A DNA stretch of 40,929 nucleotides, from positions 1 to 40,929 of the forward strand of contig CAVHIG010000009.1 of the NCBI GenBank assembly GCA_963636105.1, read 5' to 3'. This document shows, in pieces, positions 8,401 to 17,207 of the stretch. The stretch's first letter is position 1, and the number at the start of each line of letters is the position of its first letter. The notes below the pieces were generated by a model, which did not search any database, was not told the origin of the DNA, and saw only the letters and a program-made list of their open reading frames with translations. The position numbers and the translations under genes are program-made. Source of the DNA: CAVHIG01 sp963636105 (GTDB taxonomy: Bacteria; Bacillota; Clostridia; Peptostreptococcales; Anaerovoracaceae).

Positions 8401-9411
8401 ATGGGAAAAGTACTAAATGTTGGAAAACTTGACAGTGATGTCTTGGAGAGGGTTATATTTAAAAATATTATCTACAAAAGATCTGAGGTAAAGGTGAAGC
8501 CGGGTATCGGTGAGGATTGCGCGGTTGTGGATTTTGGTGCTTACGACTGTGTGATGTCTACAGATCCGATCACCGCTTCTGTAAAGGATATAGGGCGGCT
8601 TGCGATACATATCTCCTGCAATGATATAGCGTCAAACGGTGTGGAGCCACTGGGGCTTATGCTTGTGGTTATGCTGCCTGTAGGTACGACTGAGGAACAG
8701 GTCGCTTCGATAATGCAAGATGCCGCCGCCGCAGCAGCGCGCTGCTGCGTCGAAATTATCGGCGGGCATACAGAGGTCACGCCGGTAGTTTCAAAGCCCG
8801 TCATAATTTCGACTGCCATAGGCAGGGCGGCGGCTGGCCGGTCACAGTCAGCCCAGACAGCGGAAGCCGGCGACGGGATATATATGACAAAATATGCAGG
8901 CATAGAAGGTACAGGAATTCTCGCCGGCGATTTTGCGGAAAGACTGGAAGGCATACTTGGCCCGTCAGAGCTGGCCTTTGCGCACAAGTTGCTTGATGAA
9001 GTAAGCGTGGTAAAGGAAGGCGTGGCTGCCGGAAAAATCGGTACGCATGGTATGCATGACATTACAGAAGGCGGCATACTCGGCGCTGTATGGGAGGTTT
9101 GCAATATCGCGGGACTTGGCTGTGAGATATTTGAAGAAAGCATTCCTGTGCTGGATGTTACAAAAAAAATCTGCGCTCATTTTGATATAAATTATCTCAG
9201 ACTCATTTCAAGCGGCTGTATGCTTATCGTAGCTCCGCATGATAAGGAGGCTGAGCTCTGCGCTGCAGTGGAAGGCGCCGGAGTAAAAATCACAAAAATC
9301 GGAGTCACCGCGCCAAAGGAAAATGGTCTGAAAATCATCTCAGCGGACGGGCAAAGCATCGATATAGCGCCGCCGTCAGCTGATGAATTATATAAGTGCA
9401 TTCAAAAATAG
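8401..9411 (+). CDS. AIR synthase-related / HypE-like protein
   Basis: The 336-residue product has the PurM/HypE/ThiL/SelD ATP-binding fold: an N-terminal GIGEDCAVVDFG metal/ATP motif, STDPIT, ISCNDIASNGVEPLG, a glycine-rich GGHTEVT and a C-terminal HDITEGGILGAVWEV segment. It lacks the PRIC tail of HypE, so it is not a cyanide donor, and it lacks obvious ThiL or SelD hallmarks. Homologues are usually annotated only as AIR synthase-related protein. The placement just downstream of hyp genes is suggestive, but no function can be assigned. RBS AAAGGAA. Confidence 0.8.
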   Translation: MGKVLNVGKLDSDVLERVIFKNIIYKRSEVKVKPGIGEDCAVVDFGAYDCVMSTDPITASVKDIGRLAIHISCNDIASNGVEPLGLMLVVMLPVGTTEEQVASIMQDAAAAAARCCVEIIGGHTEVTPVVSKPVIISTAIGRAAAGRSQSAQTAEAGDGIYMTKYAGIEGTGILAGDFAERLEGILGPSELAFAHKLLDEVSVVKEGVAAGKIGTHGMHDITEGGILGAVWEVCNIAGLGCEIFEESIPVLDVTKKICAHFDINYLRLISSGCMLIVAPHDKEAELCAAVEGAGVKITKIGVTAPKENGLKIISADGQSIDIAPPSADELYKCIQK

Positions 9412-9436
9412 TTTGCAGTCAAAAATAGTTTGACTG

Positions 9437-10522
9437 CTATGCCAGGTCATCTCTATTTAAAAAAAGTTTTACCAAGTGATTTGTTTCTAAGTAGTTTGTT
9501 TCGCCGGCTTGCTGGAGTACCAGAAATCCGCTTTGGCAGGTCGGGTAGCGCTTGAGCGCAGCCCAGGCGTTTTGCGCCGCTTCCGCCTCATTAGGAGAAA
9601 CCTCGCCGTTTCCGCAAAGCCTTGTGAGATCTACAAAGGCAAGGCCTGCTTCTCTGCGCAGTGGCAGCCTTACCTCAAAATCTCCTGAAAAGCTGTCGAA
9701 GGTGAGGAGGTATTCTCTGCCGCTTTCGGGATAGGCTATATAGTCCTTTGGATTTTTCCTTTGCTTGCCCGATATTCTAAGAAAGTCGCGGCCAAATTCT
9801 ATGCCGGTGACCAGAAGCTCCGCATTTTTGCCGGCCGGAAAGCCCAGCTTGTGCATTGCTTTATGAAAATCTGTTTTTTCCAACACCTTTGCAAGCCTGC
9901 CAAGCTGCAGGACGTCATCCGCATTGTGAAGGAGAATTGTCTGCAGAAGCTTTTCTGCCTCCTTGCTGTCTTTTTCGCGCGCTTTGCAGGCGAGATAGCG
10001 GTTATACAGTTCTACGCTTTCGCCTCCGGAAATTTCGTCGTCGCGAAAGCTCCATAGCCCCATGAAGTCCTCTACACTTTTTTGCTTCAGATTCGGCAGA
10101 AGCTTTCTGAGCGGAGAATAGCCGTTTAAAACGAGGTAGAGGTCCAGATTATAAGGAAAGTCCAAAAAGCCTGTGATTTCCTTAAAATCGAGCCCTGTGA
10201 GGGCAAGTCTGCGGCGCAGGAAGCTTATGTCAAAGTGCTTGCCGTTGTATGTGAGGAGGATGTCAAGTTTTGAGAGTTCTTCGATGTATTCCTTCAAAAG
10301 GAGGGCTTCCTCATCTTTGTTTTCGGCAAAGAGCTGGAGAAGCCGCATGCTTCCTTTTGAGCTGTCGTAGGTGGCAAGGCCGCCCAGTATGAATTTTGCG
10401 CGTTCCGGCGAGAGGCCGGTGGTTTCGATGTCGAGCACGCCAAGCGAAAGTCCGCCGAAGTAGAGCTCAAAGGCTTTGGAGGTGTATGGCTTGGCGTTGT
10501 ATTCTTTTTCTATTCTAAGCAT
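9437..10522 (-). CDS. RNase H-like 3'-5' exonuclease domain protein (YprB type)
   Basis: The 361-residue product matches the YprB/RNase_H_2 family. Motifs are DIETTG (exonuclease I, about residue 31), NGKHFDISFLRRR (exonuclease II) and HNADDVLQL (exonuclease III), which supply the acidic metal ligands of DnaQ-like nucleases. A C-terminal region of about 130 residues carries no known motif. It is convergent with the AIR-synthase-like gene (25 nt between stops). The biological substrate is unknown. One GCGGAAAC-type repeat lies near the C-terminal coding end (9604). Confidence 0.82.
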   Translation of the reverse strand: MLRIEKEYNAKPYTSKAFELYFGGLSLGVLDIETTGLSPERAKFILGGLATYDSSKGSMRLLQLFAENKDEEALLLKEYIEELSKLDILLTYNGKHFDISFLRRRLALTGLDFKEITGFLDFPYNLDLYLVLNGYSPLRKLLPNLKQKSVEDFMGLWSFRDDEISGGESVELYNRYLACKAREKDSKEAEKLLQTILLHNADDVLQLGRLAKVLEKTDFHKAMHKLGFPAGKNAELLVTGIEFGRDFLRISGKQRKNPKDYIAYPESGREYLLTFDSFSGDFEVRLPLRREAGLAFVDLTRLCGNGEVSPNEAEAAQNAWAALKRYPTCQSGFLVLQQAGETNYLETNHLVKLFLNRDDLA

Positions 10523-10601
10523 GTATCGGCTCCTTTTTCTAATTTGGCTCTTCTCCCATAGCTATCTATACTTTTTGAAAGCAGCTTTCTCTTATTTGAG
10601 G

Positions 10602-10832
10602 ATTTATTGTAGATTTTCGCTTTTTCGGCTAAAATCTACAATAAATTTTAAAGTAGATGCGTCTATATACCTCACAAACTGGAAAATACGACCTATAACT
10701 TTACATAATTGTAATTATATGCAATACATTATATGTAACTCCAACCATAATTATGTCAAAATGTCAATATATAGATTTTTCGTTTTCAAATTTATTGTAG
10801 ATTTCTCGATTTTAGCTGCTTTTCTACAATAA
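10602..10832. repeat. Nested inverted-repeat array, MITE-like
   Basis: A 16-bp perfect inverted repeat (10602-10617 with 10631-10646, core TTATTGTAGATTTT) is followed 150 bp later by a second inverted pair of the same core TTATTGTAGA (10792-10801 with 10823-10832). A further AT-rich pair TACATA...TATGTA lies between. The core therefore occurs four times in alternating orientation, and the outermost copies face each other like terminal inverted repeats. No transposase is present. This accounts for part of the gene-free interval 10523-11216, in which I see no convincing ORF. Confidence 0.7.
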
Positions 10833-10856
10833 TTTTTGTTGAAAAAGCATGCATAA

Positions 10857-10892
10857 ACAAAACAGACCGCAGGGGTGCAGTCTGTTTTGTTC
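10857..10892. terminator. Strong hairpin in the intergenic region
   Basis: ACAAAACAGAC (10857-10867) pairs with GTCTGTTTTGT (10880-10890) around a GC-rich tip. Both flanks are A/T rich, so it could act as a terminator in either direction. It separates the inverted-repeat array from the nudF leader. Confidence 0.55.
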
Positions 10893-11088
10893 AAAAGGGG
10901 TATTGGGATTAGAGATTAATGAGGTTATCAGGGGGATAACCACAATCAAATTATACCCAATACAGCGTAAAATTGCAAGTGTAAATGTCAAAAAAATCAA
11001 AAAAAGTGATGAGGTTGTGAATAAAATGTGAAAAGTCTCTGTGATTGACTATAATTTAGCCTGGAAATAGTGTAAAATAGATATGGAG

Positions 11089-11160
11089 CCGGACCATTCA
11101 ATGAAGGTAATAAAACCGGGCCATTTAATGAAGGTAATAAAACCGGGCCATTCAAAGAAT
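11089..11160 (+). repeat. 27-bp tandem repeat upstream of nudF
   Basis: Two full units (11089-11115 and 11116-11142, two mismatches) and a partial third (11143-11160) are seen; the core is CCGGGCCATTTAATGAAGG. The period is nine codons. Reading from ATG 11101 it would encode a 23-residue peptide with the repeat MKVIKPGHL, but the possible ribosome site is 12 nt away, so translation is doubtful. Confidence 0.75.
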
Positions 11161-11216
11161 CAAAGAAAGTAGAATTCAAAGAAATAAAAGCTCGATTCAA
11201 AGAAGGGAATAAAAAA

Positions 11217-11777
11217 ATGACTTACGAAGAAAAAACATTATCTACAGAGAGAATATATGAAGGCAGGATATTGAATTTGAGAAAAGACAAGGTGAGCGTC
11301 ATAGGCGAGAGCACCTCCTATCGCGAAATCGTAGAGCATAGCGGCGGCGCGACAATGGCCGCAGTTACCGCGGACGGAAAAATGCTCATGGTGAAGCAAT
11401 TCAGAAAGCCTGCGGGCAAGGTGATGCTTGAGGCGCCTGCGGGAAAGCTTGAAAAGGGCGAGGACCCGCTTGAGGCCGCAAAGCGCGAGCTTAAGGAGGA
11501 GACGGGATATACGGCTGAAAATGTGAAAAGGCTGTGCTCATTTTATTCGTCTGTGGGATATTCCGAGGAGGTGCTCACGCTCTACCTTTGCACGGGACTT
11601 ACGCCTGGCGAGACGGATTTTGACGAAAATGAGGCCATCGACAATGTAGAGATTCCGCTTGAGGAGCTCTATGAAATGGCTGTAAATGGCGAGATAGACG
11701 ACGCAAAGACCCTGATTGCGATATTTATGGCAAAGGCTGCTTTGGAGAATGAGGCTTTGAAAAATAAGGAGAAATAG
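11217..11777 (+). CDS. nudF: ADP-ribose pyrophosphatase, Nudix family
   Basis: The 186-residue protein carries a complete Nudix box, from G in GKLEKGEDPLEAAK through RELKEETGY, and the N-terminal strand pattern of ADP-ribose hydrolases (YREIVEHSGGATMAAV, VKQFRKP). It should cleave ADP-ribose to AMP and ribose 5-phosphate, using Mg2+ at the RE-EE glutamates. The start follows AGAAGGGA. Its stop abuts the pcrA ATG with no spacer, and the pcrA ribosome site lies inside the nudF 3' end, so the two are translationally coupled. Confidence 0.88.
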   Translation: MTYEEKTLSTERIYEGRILNLRKDKVSVIGESTSYREIVEHSGGATMAAVTADGKMLMVKQFRKPAGKVMLEAPAGKLEKGEDPLEAAKRELKEETGYTAENVKRLCSFYSSVGYSEEVLTLYLCTGLTPGETDFDENEAIDNVEIPLEELYEMAVNGEIDDAKTLIAIFMAKAALENEALKNKEK

Positions 11778-14117
11778 ATGGCATACAGCACAAATTATCT
11801 GGACAAACTCAACGACAAGCAGAAGGAGGCGGCGCTGCATACGGAAGGACCGCTGCTCATTTTGGCGGGCGCAGGCAGCGGCAAGACCAGCACGATGACC
11901 TGCCGAATAGCAAGGCTCATCCTGGAGGAGGGCGTGGAACCGTGGAACATCCTCGCCGTTACCTTTACAAACAAGGCAGCTCGTGAAATGCGCGACCGTG
12001 TGGAACAGCTTTTGGGCGGCAGTGTAAATATGTGGCTGCTCACCTTTCATTCGGCCTGCCTGAGGATACTTCGCGCGCACGCCGACAGACTCGGCTACGA
12101 CAAGGACTTCGCCGTTTACGACCCTACCGACCAGAAAACCGTCGCGAGGAATCTCATAAAGGGCAAAAACCTGGATCCGAAGATGTTTACGCCGACGCAG
12201 CTGCTTTCAGTAATCAGCCATTGCAAGGAGCAGGAGCTCAGCCCGGCGGGATTTTTGCGAATTGAGGGCGATACTTACAGGAACAGGACGCTTTCCGAGC
12301 TTTACGAGGCTTATGAGACGACGCTCAAGAAAAACAACGCCATGGATTTCGACGACCTGCTGCTAAACACGGTGCGACTCTTTGACCGCAACGAAGACGT
12401 GCTCTTGCAATACCAGCGCCGTTTCCGCTACATCATGGTGGACGAGTATCAGGACACAAACCACATTCAGTATCGCTTCGTGAAGATGCTGGCCGAGGAG
12501 AGCAAGAATATTTGCGTTGTGGGCGACGACGACCAGTGCATTTATCAGTGGCGTGGCGCGGATATCAGGAATATTTTGGATTTTGAGAAAGATTTTCCCG
12601 GGACGCGCGTCATAAAGCTTGAGCAGAATTATCGTTCTTATGGCAATATTCTGGCGGCGGCACATTCGGTGATAAGGCACAATCGCGGGCGAAAGGACAA
12701 GGAGCTTTGGACCTCCAAGGATGCCGGCGAAAAGATAAAGTATTTTCGCGTCGGAAATGAGAAGGAGGAGGCGCGCTTTGTGGCACGCGAGATAGAGCGG
12801 CTCCATGAGGGTGCTTCAGAGACTGCGGAAACTGCGGGGGATCAGCAAAAGGCCGAATCAGCAGCGGCCGCCGGGCTTGCGGGTGGAAGCCTGACAGCCG
12901 GAGCTTTGACAGCCGAAAAAAAATACCGATACAAGGACTTTGCCGTGCTCTACCGTACAAACGCCCAGTCGCGAAACTTCGAAGAAGCCTTTTCCGCGGC
13001 GGGCATTTCCTACCGCGTGATGGGCGGCGTGCGCTACTACGACCGCAAGGAAATCAAGGATATCGTGGCCTACATGAGACTGGTGCAAAATCCGGCTGAC
13101 GACCTCGCTCTCACTCGCATCATAAATGAACCGAAGCGCGGCATAGGTGAAAAAACCCTGGAAAAGCTGCAAACGCTGGCAAATGTCAGAGGCGAGAGTC
13201 TTTTTTCGGTGCTCTGCGATCCAGAAATCCGCGCGGGACTTCCGGGGAAGGCCGTAGCGAGCGTAGGCGAGATGGTCGAGGCCATAAGCGAGTACCACGA
13301 GGAGAGGGCAAACCTCAGAGTTTCCGACATATACGACGCACTCCTTGTGCGGACAGGCTATATGAAGGCCTTGGAGCTGCAAAATACAATAGAAGCCGAG
13401 GGCAGGCTCGAGAACCTCATGGAATTCAAATCGGTAATATACGATTATGAAAAGGAGGACCCGCAGATCTCGCTGGAGGAATTTATGGAAAAAATTGCCT
13501 TGATGAGCGACATCGACAATCACGATCCAAATGAGGACGCGGTGGTGCTCATGACCATGCACAGCGCAAAGGGACTGGAATTTCCGGTGGTCTTTATGCC
13601 GGGCATGGAAGAGGGGCTTTTTCCGAGCCGCAGATCCGCGGACAGGATGGAAGGACTCGAGGAGGAGCGCAGGCTTTGCTATGTGGGCATGACAAGGGCG
13701 ATGGAAAAGCTCTACCTTTTGAGCTCCGAGCAGCGCATGCTCTACGGCAGGACCGACTACGCCCGTGAATCGCAATTTTTAAAGGAAATTGACAAGGCGC
13801 TCGTGGAAGGAAATTCCATATATGAGAAAAAATCAGGCACATCGCGCGGGCAATACAGCGACGGCTACAGCGAAAAGCTGCCATATAAGCCATTTGACCC
13901 TCTCAAATACGCAAAGCAGGAGACCGCGCGTAGGGGCAGCACAGGAGGAGGCGGAAACGGCGCAGCCTTGGCACTTGCGGAGGGCGACCGTGTACGCCAT
14001 GCGAAGTTTGGCGAGGGCCTGGTGATTGCGGTGAGCGGCAGAACAGCGACAGTTGCCTTCGACAGCGCAGGTGTGAAGAAGCTCGCGGCGGATATTGCGC
14101 CGATGGAGAAGATATAG
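11778..14117 (+). CDS. pcrA: ATP-dependent DNA helicase PcrA/UvrD
   Basis: Superfamily 1A 3'-5' helicase for replication and nucleotide excision repair. Motifs: Q motif LNDKQKEA, Walker A AGAGSGKT, TFTNKAAREM (Ia), DEYQDTN (II), GDDDQCIYQWRGA (III), NYRS (IV), TMHSAKGLEF (V) and VGMTRA (VI). A C-terminal Tudor-like tail follows (GDRVRHAKFGEG). The 779 residues include a non-conserved Ala/Gly/Thr-rich insertion at about 344-381, between REIERLHEG and YRYKDFAVLYR, that contains a GCGGAAACTGCG copy (12825). Another copy (13951) lies in the glycine-rich linker before the tail. pcrA precedes ligA, a conserved Firmicutes pair. Confidence 0.96.
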   Translation: MAYSTNYLDKLNDKQKEAALHTEGPLLILAGAGSGKTSTMTCRIARLILEEGVEPWNILAVTFTNKAAREMRDRVEQLLGGSVNMWLLTFHSACLRILRAHADRLGYDKDFAVYDPTDQKTVARNLIKGKNLDPKMFTPTQLLSVISHCKEQELSPAGFLRIEGDTYRNRTLSELYEAYETTLKKNNAMDFDDLLLNTVRLFDRNEDVLLQYQRRFRYIMVDEYQDTNHIQYRFVKMLAEESKNICVVGDDDQCIYQWRGADIRNILDFEKDFPGTRVIKLEQNYRSYGNILAAAHSVIRHNRGRKDKELWTSKDAGEKIKYFRVGNEKEEARFVAREIERLHEGASETAETAGDQQKAESAAAAGLAGGSLTAGALTAEKKYRYKDFAVLYRTNAQSRNFEEAFSAAGISYRVMGGVRYYDRKEIKDIVAYMRLVQNPADDLALTRIINEPKRGIGEKTLEKLQTLANVRGESLFSVLCDPEIRAGLPGKAVASVGEMVEAISEYHEERANLRVSDIYDALLVRTGYMKALELQNTIEAEGRLENLMEFKSVIYDYEKEDPQISLEEFMEKIALMSDIDNHDPNEDAVVLMTMHSAKGLEFPVVFMPGMEEGLFPSRRSADRMEGLEEERRLCYVGMTRAMEKLYLLSSEQRMLYGRTDYARESQFLKEIDKALVEGNSIYEKKSGTSRGQYSDGYSEKLPYKPFDPLKYAKQETARRGSTGGGGNGAALALAEGDRVRHAKFGEGLVIAVSGRTATVAFDSAGVKKLAADIAPMEKI

Positions 14118-14200
14118 CTTCGGCTGGCAGCCACTGTGGGGGAGAGCTTAGAAGATAGCAAACAGCTTGACAGATTATAAAATATATTTTGGAGTGATTT

Positions 14201-16333
14201 ATGATAGAGACAAAGGATACTTTCGCAAATAGCGGGCTTGGCGGCGAGTCTGCGGCACGGGCGCGCATAGTAGAGCTTACGGAGCTTTTGAACAGGGCGC
14301 GCAAGGCCTATGAGCAGGAAAATTCGGAAATCATGAGCAACTACGAGTATGATAAGCTCTATGACGAACTGGAAAATCTGGAAAAAACAACCGGGATAGT
14401 GCTTTCAAACAGTCCGACCGTAAATGTCGGCTTTGAAGTGCTTTCCGACCTTCCAAAGGAGCGTCATCCGAGCCCTATGCTTTCACTTGACAAGACAAAG
14501 GAGGTCGATGTGCTCGCTTCCTGGCTCGGCACTCAAAAGGGACTTCTGTCGTGGAAAATGGACGGGCTCACCATCGTGCTGACCTACGAAAACGGCCTAC
14601 TTACAAAGGCAGTTACTCGCGGAAACGGCGAAATCGGCGAGGTCATCACGAGCAATGCGCGCGCCTTCGCGAATGTGCCGCTTTCCATACCTTACAAGGG
14701 CAGGCTGGTCCTGCGAGGCGAGGCGATCATCACATATTCCGACTTTGAGAAGATAAACGCAGGCATTGAGGATGTGGACGCGAAGTATAAAAATCCGCGC
14801 AACCTTTGCAGCGGCTCAGTGCGTCAGCTCGACAGCCGGATTACAAAGGAAAGAAATGTAAGATTTTATGCCTTTGGACTGGTAGAGGTCGGAACGTCAG
14901 CCGGCCCGGGCGCTGTGCCGGAGTTTGAGACAAGGACGCGGCAGCTTAGCTGGCTTTCGGAGCAGGGATTTACAGTTGTGGAATATCTTGCCGTGCAGGG
15001 CGGGGCAGAGAGAAGGCTCGTGGCAGATGAAAGCATCGGAGCGGATTTGCTTGATATGACGCAAGAGAGGAAAGCTGAGACCTGGAATATATATGACGCA
15101 AAGGAATATTTTGCCGAAAAAGTAAGCCAAAACGACTTCCCGAGCGACGGCCTTGTCCTCATATATGACGATATCGCCTACGGAAGATCACTCGGGCGCA
15201 CCTCGAAGTTTCCGCGAGACGCGATAGCCTTCAAATGGCGCGACGAGGTGCGTGAGACTGTCCTCCGTGAGATAGAATGGAGCGCCTCAAGGACCGGCCT
15301 TATAAATCCTGTCGCGATTTTTGAGCCTGTGGAGCTTGAGGGCACGACGGTCAGCAGGGCATCGGTTCACAATCTCAGCATTTTGAAGCAGCTTGCGCTG
15401 GGCATAGGCGACAAAATCATGGTCTACAAGGCGAATATGATAATTCCGCAAATAGCAGAGAACCTTACTAAAAGCGGAAACTGCGCAGTTCCCGCGTCAT
15501 GCCCTATATGCGGCGGAGCGACCGCGGTGAAGGCGGAGCGCGAGGCTGAGGCTTTATATTGCACAAATCCGCATTGCCCGGCAAAGCAGATAAAAGCATT
15601 TGCGCATTTTGTGAGCCGAAACGCCTTGAATATCGAAGGCCTTTCGGAGGCGACGATAGAAAAATTTGTAGCGGAGGGCTTCATAAAGGAATTTGCTGAT
15701 ATATTTAAATTGGAAAGATTCAGGGATAAAATAGTAATTTTGGAAGGCTTTGGTGAAAAATCCTACGCGAATCTGATAACGGCTGCGGAGAAGGCTTCCC
15801 ATACAACGGCGCCGCGACTTCTCTACGGACTTGGAATTCCAAATATCGGCGCCGCAAACGCAAAGCTTATATGCAAGGCTGCCGGCTCTGACTGGGAAAA
15901 AATACAAGCGCTTACAGCACAGGAACTTTTGGAAATACAGGGAATCGGCGATGTAATGGCAGAAGGCTACGAAAGGTTTTTTGCGGATGAGGAAAATCGC
16001 CGAATTGTGGCGGATCTTTTGGAAGTGCTTACGATAGAGAAAAAGAAGCCTTCGGCGAGGCTGAAGGCGGACAGCGCGGCGGCTCATGCAAGTGAGAGCG
16101 GAGAAGGCTTGACCTTTGTAATAACGGGCTCGCTTGAGCATTTTGCAAACAGGGATGAGCTCAAGGAGCTTATTGAGAATTTGGGCGGCAAGGTGGCCGG
16201 CTCTGTGTCTTCAAAGACAAGTTTCCTTATAAATAATGACAATATGTCAGGCTCGTCAAAGAATAAGAAGGCGAAGGAGCTCGGAATTCCGATTATTACG
16301 GAGCGGGAGTTTTTGGAAAAGTATAGTTTTTGA
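14201..16333 (+). CDS. ligA: NAD-dependent DNA ligase LigA
   Basis: Seals nicks using NAD+. In order: the Ia domain (YEYDKLYDEL), the adenylation domain with active-site Lys in SWKMDGL, TRGNGEIGEVIT and RGEAIITYSDF, the OB fold, a Cys4 zinc finger (CPICGG ... CTNPHCPAK), helix-hairpin-helix repeats (GLGIPNIG, IQGIGDV) and a C-terminal BRCT domain (FVITGSLEHFANRDELK). The length of 710 is slightly above the usual 670. The GCGGAAAC repeats at 14619 and 15474 lie in coding sequence, the first in the universally conserved TRGNGE motif. Start ATG behind TTGGAG. Confidence 0.97.
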   Translation: MIETKDTFANSGLGGESAARARIVELTELLNRARKAYEQENSEIMSNYEYDKLYDELENLEKTTGIVLSNSPTVNVGFEVLSDLPKERHPSPMLSLDKTKEVDVLASWLGTQKGLLSWKMDGLTIVLTYENGLLTKAVTRGNGEIGEVITSNARAFANVPLSIPYKGRLVLRGEAIITYSDFEKINAGIEDVDAKYKNPRNLCSGSVRQLDSRITKERNVRFYAFGLVEVGTSAGPGAVPEFETRTRQLSWLSEQGFTVVEYLAVQGGAERRLVADESIGADLLDMTQERKAETWNIYDAKEYFAEKVSQNDFPSDGLVLIYDDIAYGRSLGRTSKFPRDAIAFKWRDEVRETVLREIEWSASRTGLINPVAIFEPVELEGTTVSRASVHNLSILKQLALGIGDKIMVYKANMIIPQIAENLTKSGNCAVPASCPICGGATAVKAEREAEALYCTNPHCPAKQIKAFAHFVSRNALNIEGLSEATIEKFVAEGFIKEFADIFKLERFRDKIVILEGFGEKSYANLITAAEKASHTTAPRLLYGLGIPNIGAANAKLICKAAGSDWEKIQALTAQELLEIQGIGDVMAEGYERFFADEENRRIVADLLEVLTIEKKKPSARLKADSAAAHASESGEGLTFVITGSLEHFANRDELKELIENLGGKVAGSVSSKTSFLINNDNMSGSSKNKKAKELGIPIITEREFLEKYSF

Positions 16334-16365
16334 AATTTACAAATTTGAAGGAAGGGGGATTTGGA

Positions 16366-16833
16366 ATGGAAAAAACAAATGTAATGCGCATTTTGGACAA
16401 ACAAAAGATAGAATACATACCGCACAGCTTTGACGGGAATCTGACAGACGGGGTTCTTGTGGCTGAGGCTATAGGAGAGGATCCGGCCAGAGTCTTCAAG
16501 ACACTTGTCACACAGGCAAATACAAAGGAATATTTCGTATTTGTAATACCTGTGGCAGACTCACTGGACCTGAAAAAGGCTGCAAAGGCAGTGGGCGTAA
16601 AATCCATAGCGATGATAAAGCAAAAGGAGCTGCTTCCACTTACAGGCTACATCCATGGCGGTTGCTCGCCTATCGGCATGAAAAAACGCTTTCGCACAAG
16701 CATCCATGAGACAGCTGTAGGTTTCGAAAAGATAATTTTCAGCGCCGGCAAGGTGGGCTATCAGGTGGAGATGAATGGCGAGGCTCTTTGTGATTTTATC
16801 GGCGCGGCTTTTGCGGATCTCATAGAAAAATAG
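16366..16833 (+). CDS. ybaK: Cys-tRNA(Pro) deacylase YbaK
   Basis: The 155-residue protein matches bacterial YbaK/EbsC throughout: TNVMRILDKQKI at the N terminus, VFKTLVTQ with the catalytic Lys, KKAAKAVGVKSIAMI, the GYIHGGCSPIGMKK glycine loop and a C-terminal FSAGKVGYQVEM. It hydrolyses Cys-tRNA(Pro) formed by prolyl-tRNA synthetase. I start it at ATG 16366, which follows an excellent GAAGGAAGGGGG; a TTG further upstream would overlap ligA. It is the last gene of the nudF-pcrA-ligA block. Confidence 0.93.
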   Translation: MEKTNVMRILDKQKIEYIPHSFDGNLTDGVLVAEAIGEDPARVFKTLVTQANTKEYFVFVIPVADSLDLKKAAKAVGVKSIAMIKQKELLPLTGYIHGGCSPIGMKKRFRTSIHETAVGFEKIIFSAGKVGYQVEMNGEALCDFIGAAFADLIEK

Positions 16834-16909
16834 AAGGCAAGGCCGATAATTTTGCATCAGGCTACACAATTCACAAAGAAAACCTTTATGGCAAAGCCGA
16901 CATTTGTCA

Positions 16910-16938
16910 TTGACTTATTTGGTGTTTGCATTTATAAT
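16910..16938 (+). promoter_or_regulatory. Promoter of the SRP RNA gene
   Basis: TTGACT (16910-16915) and TATAAT (16933-16938) have the ideal 17-bp spacing. The predicted start is near 16945, upstream of the SRP RNA core. Confidence 0.85.
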
Positions 16939-16984
16939 TAAATAGTTAGCACCAATGCCTGTGTTTTATATGCGGGCAGATAGA

Positions 16985-17136
16985 TGCCCTTTATAAGCTC
17001 CGTCATCCATGGTTTGGGTCCTGCGCAATAGGACACTGTGAACCTTGTCAGGTCCGGAAGGAAGCAGCAATAAGCGGAGGCTCTTATGTGCCGCAGATCA
17101 GCCTTCTCTATCGGTTTGCGGGGCTTATAAAGGGCA
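16985..17136 (+). ncRNA. ffs: Signal recognition particle RNA (4.5S/scRNA)
   Basis: The region contains the conserved SRP domain: GTTTGGGTCCTGCGCAAT, then GTGAACCTTGTCAGGTCC and GGAAGGAAGCAGCAATAAG, matching Bacillus-type scRNA over helix 8. A perfect 14-bp closing stem joins 16985-16998 (TGCCCTTTATAAGC) with 17123-17136. I give the extent supported by that stem; the transcript probably starts near 16945. T-rich sequence after the stem (ATTATTTTATTT) may terminate it. Only a small hairpin could represent the 5' Alu region, so it looks shorter than the Bacillus molecule of about 270 nt. It guides co-translational membrane targeting with Ffh. Confidence 0.93.
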
Positions 17137-17207
17137 TTATTTTATTTGTAGTAAAAGTCACAGATCCATACATTTTTTGCCGAAATGCGGGCAGAAAGGA
17201 CAAAGCT

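Noticed and set aside
10602..10832. TCTAC/GTAGA words suggesting a Cas12a-type CRISPR repeat
   Set aside because: The order is GTAGA-loop-TCTAC, the reverse of the Cas12a hairpin. There is no regular repeat-spacer spacing and no cas gene.
10476..11031. Plus-strand open frames in the region between the YprB-like gene and nudF
   Set aside because: They run through inverted repeats, have no ribosome site, and encode low-complexity hydrophobic or basic peptides with no recognisable domain.
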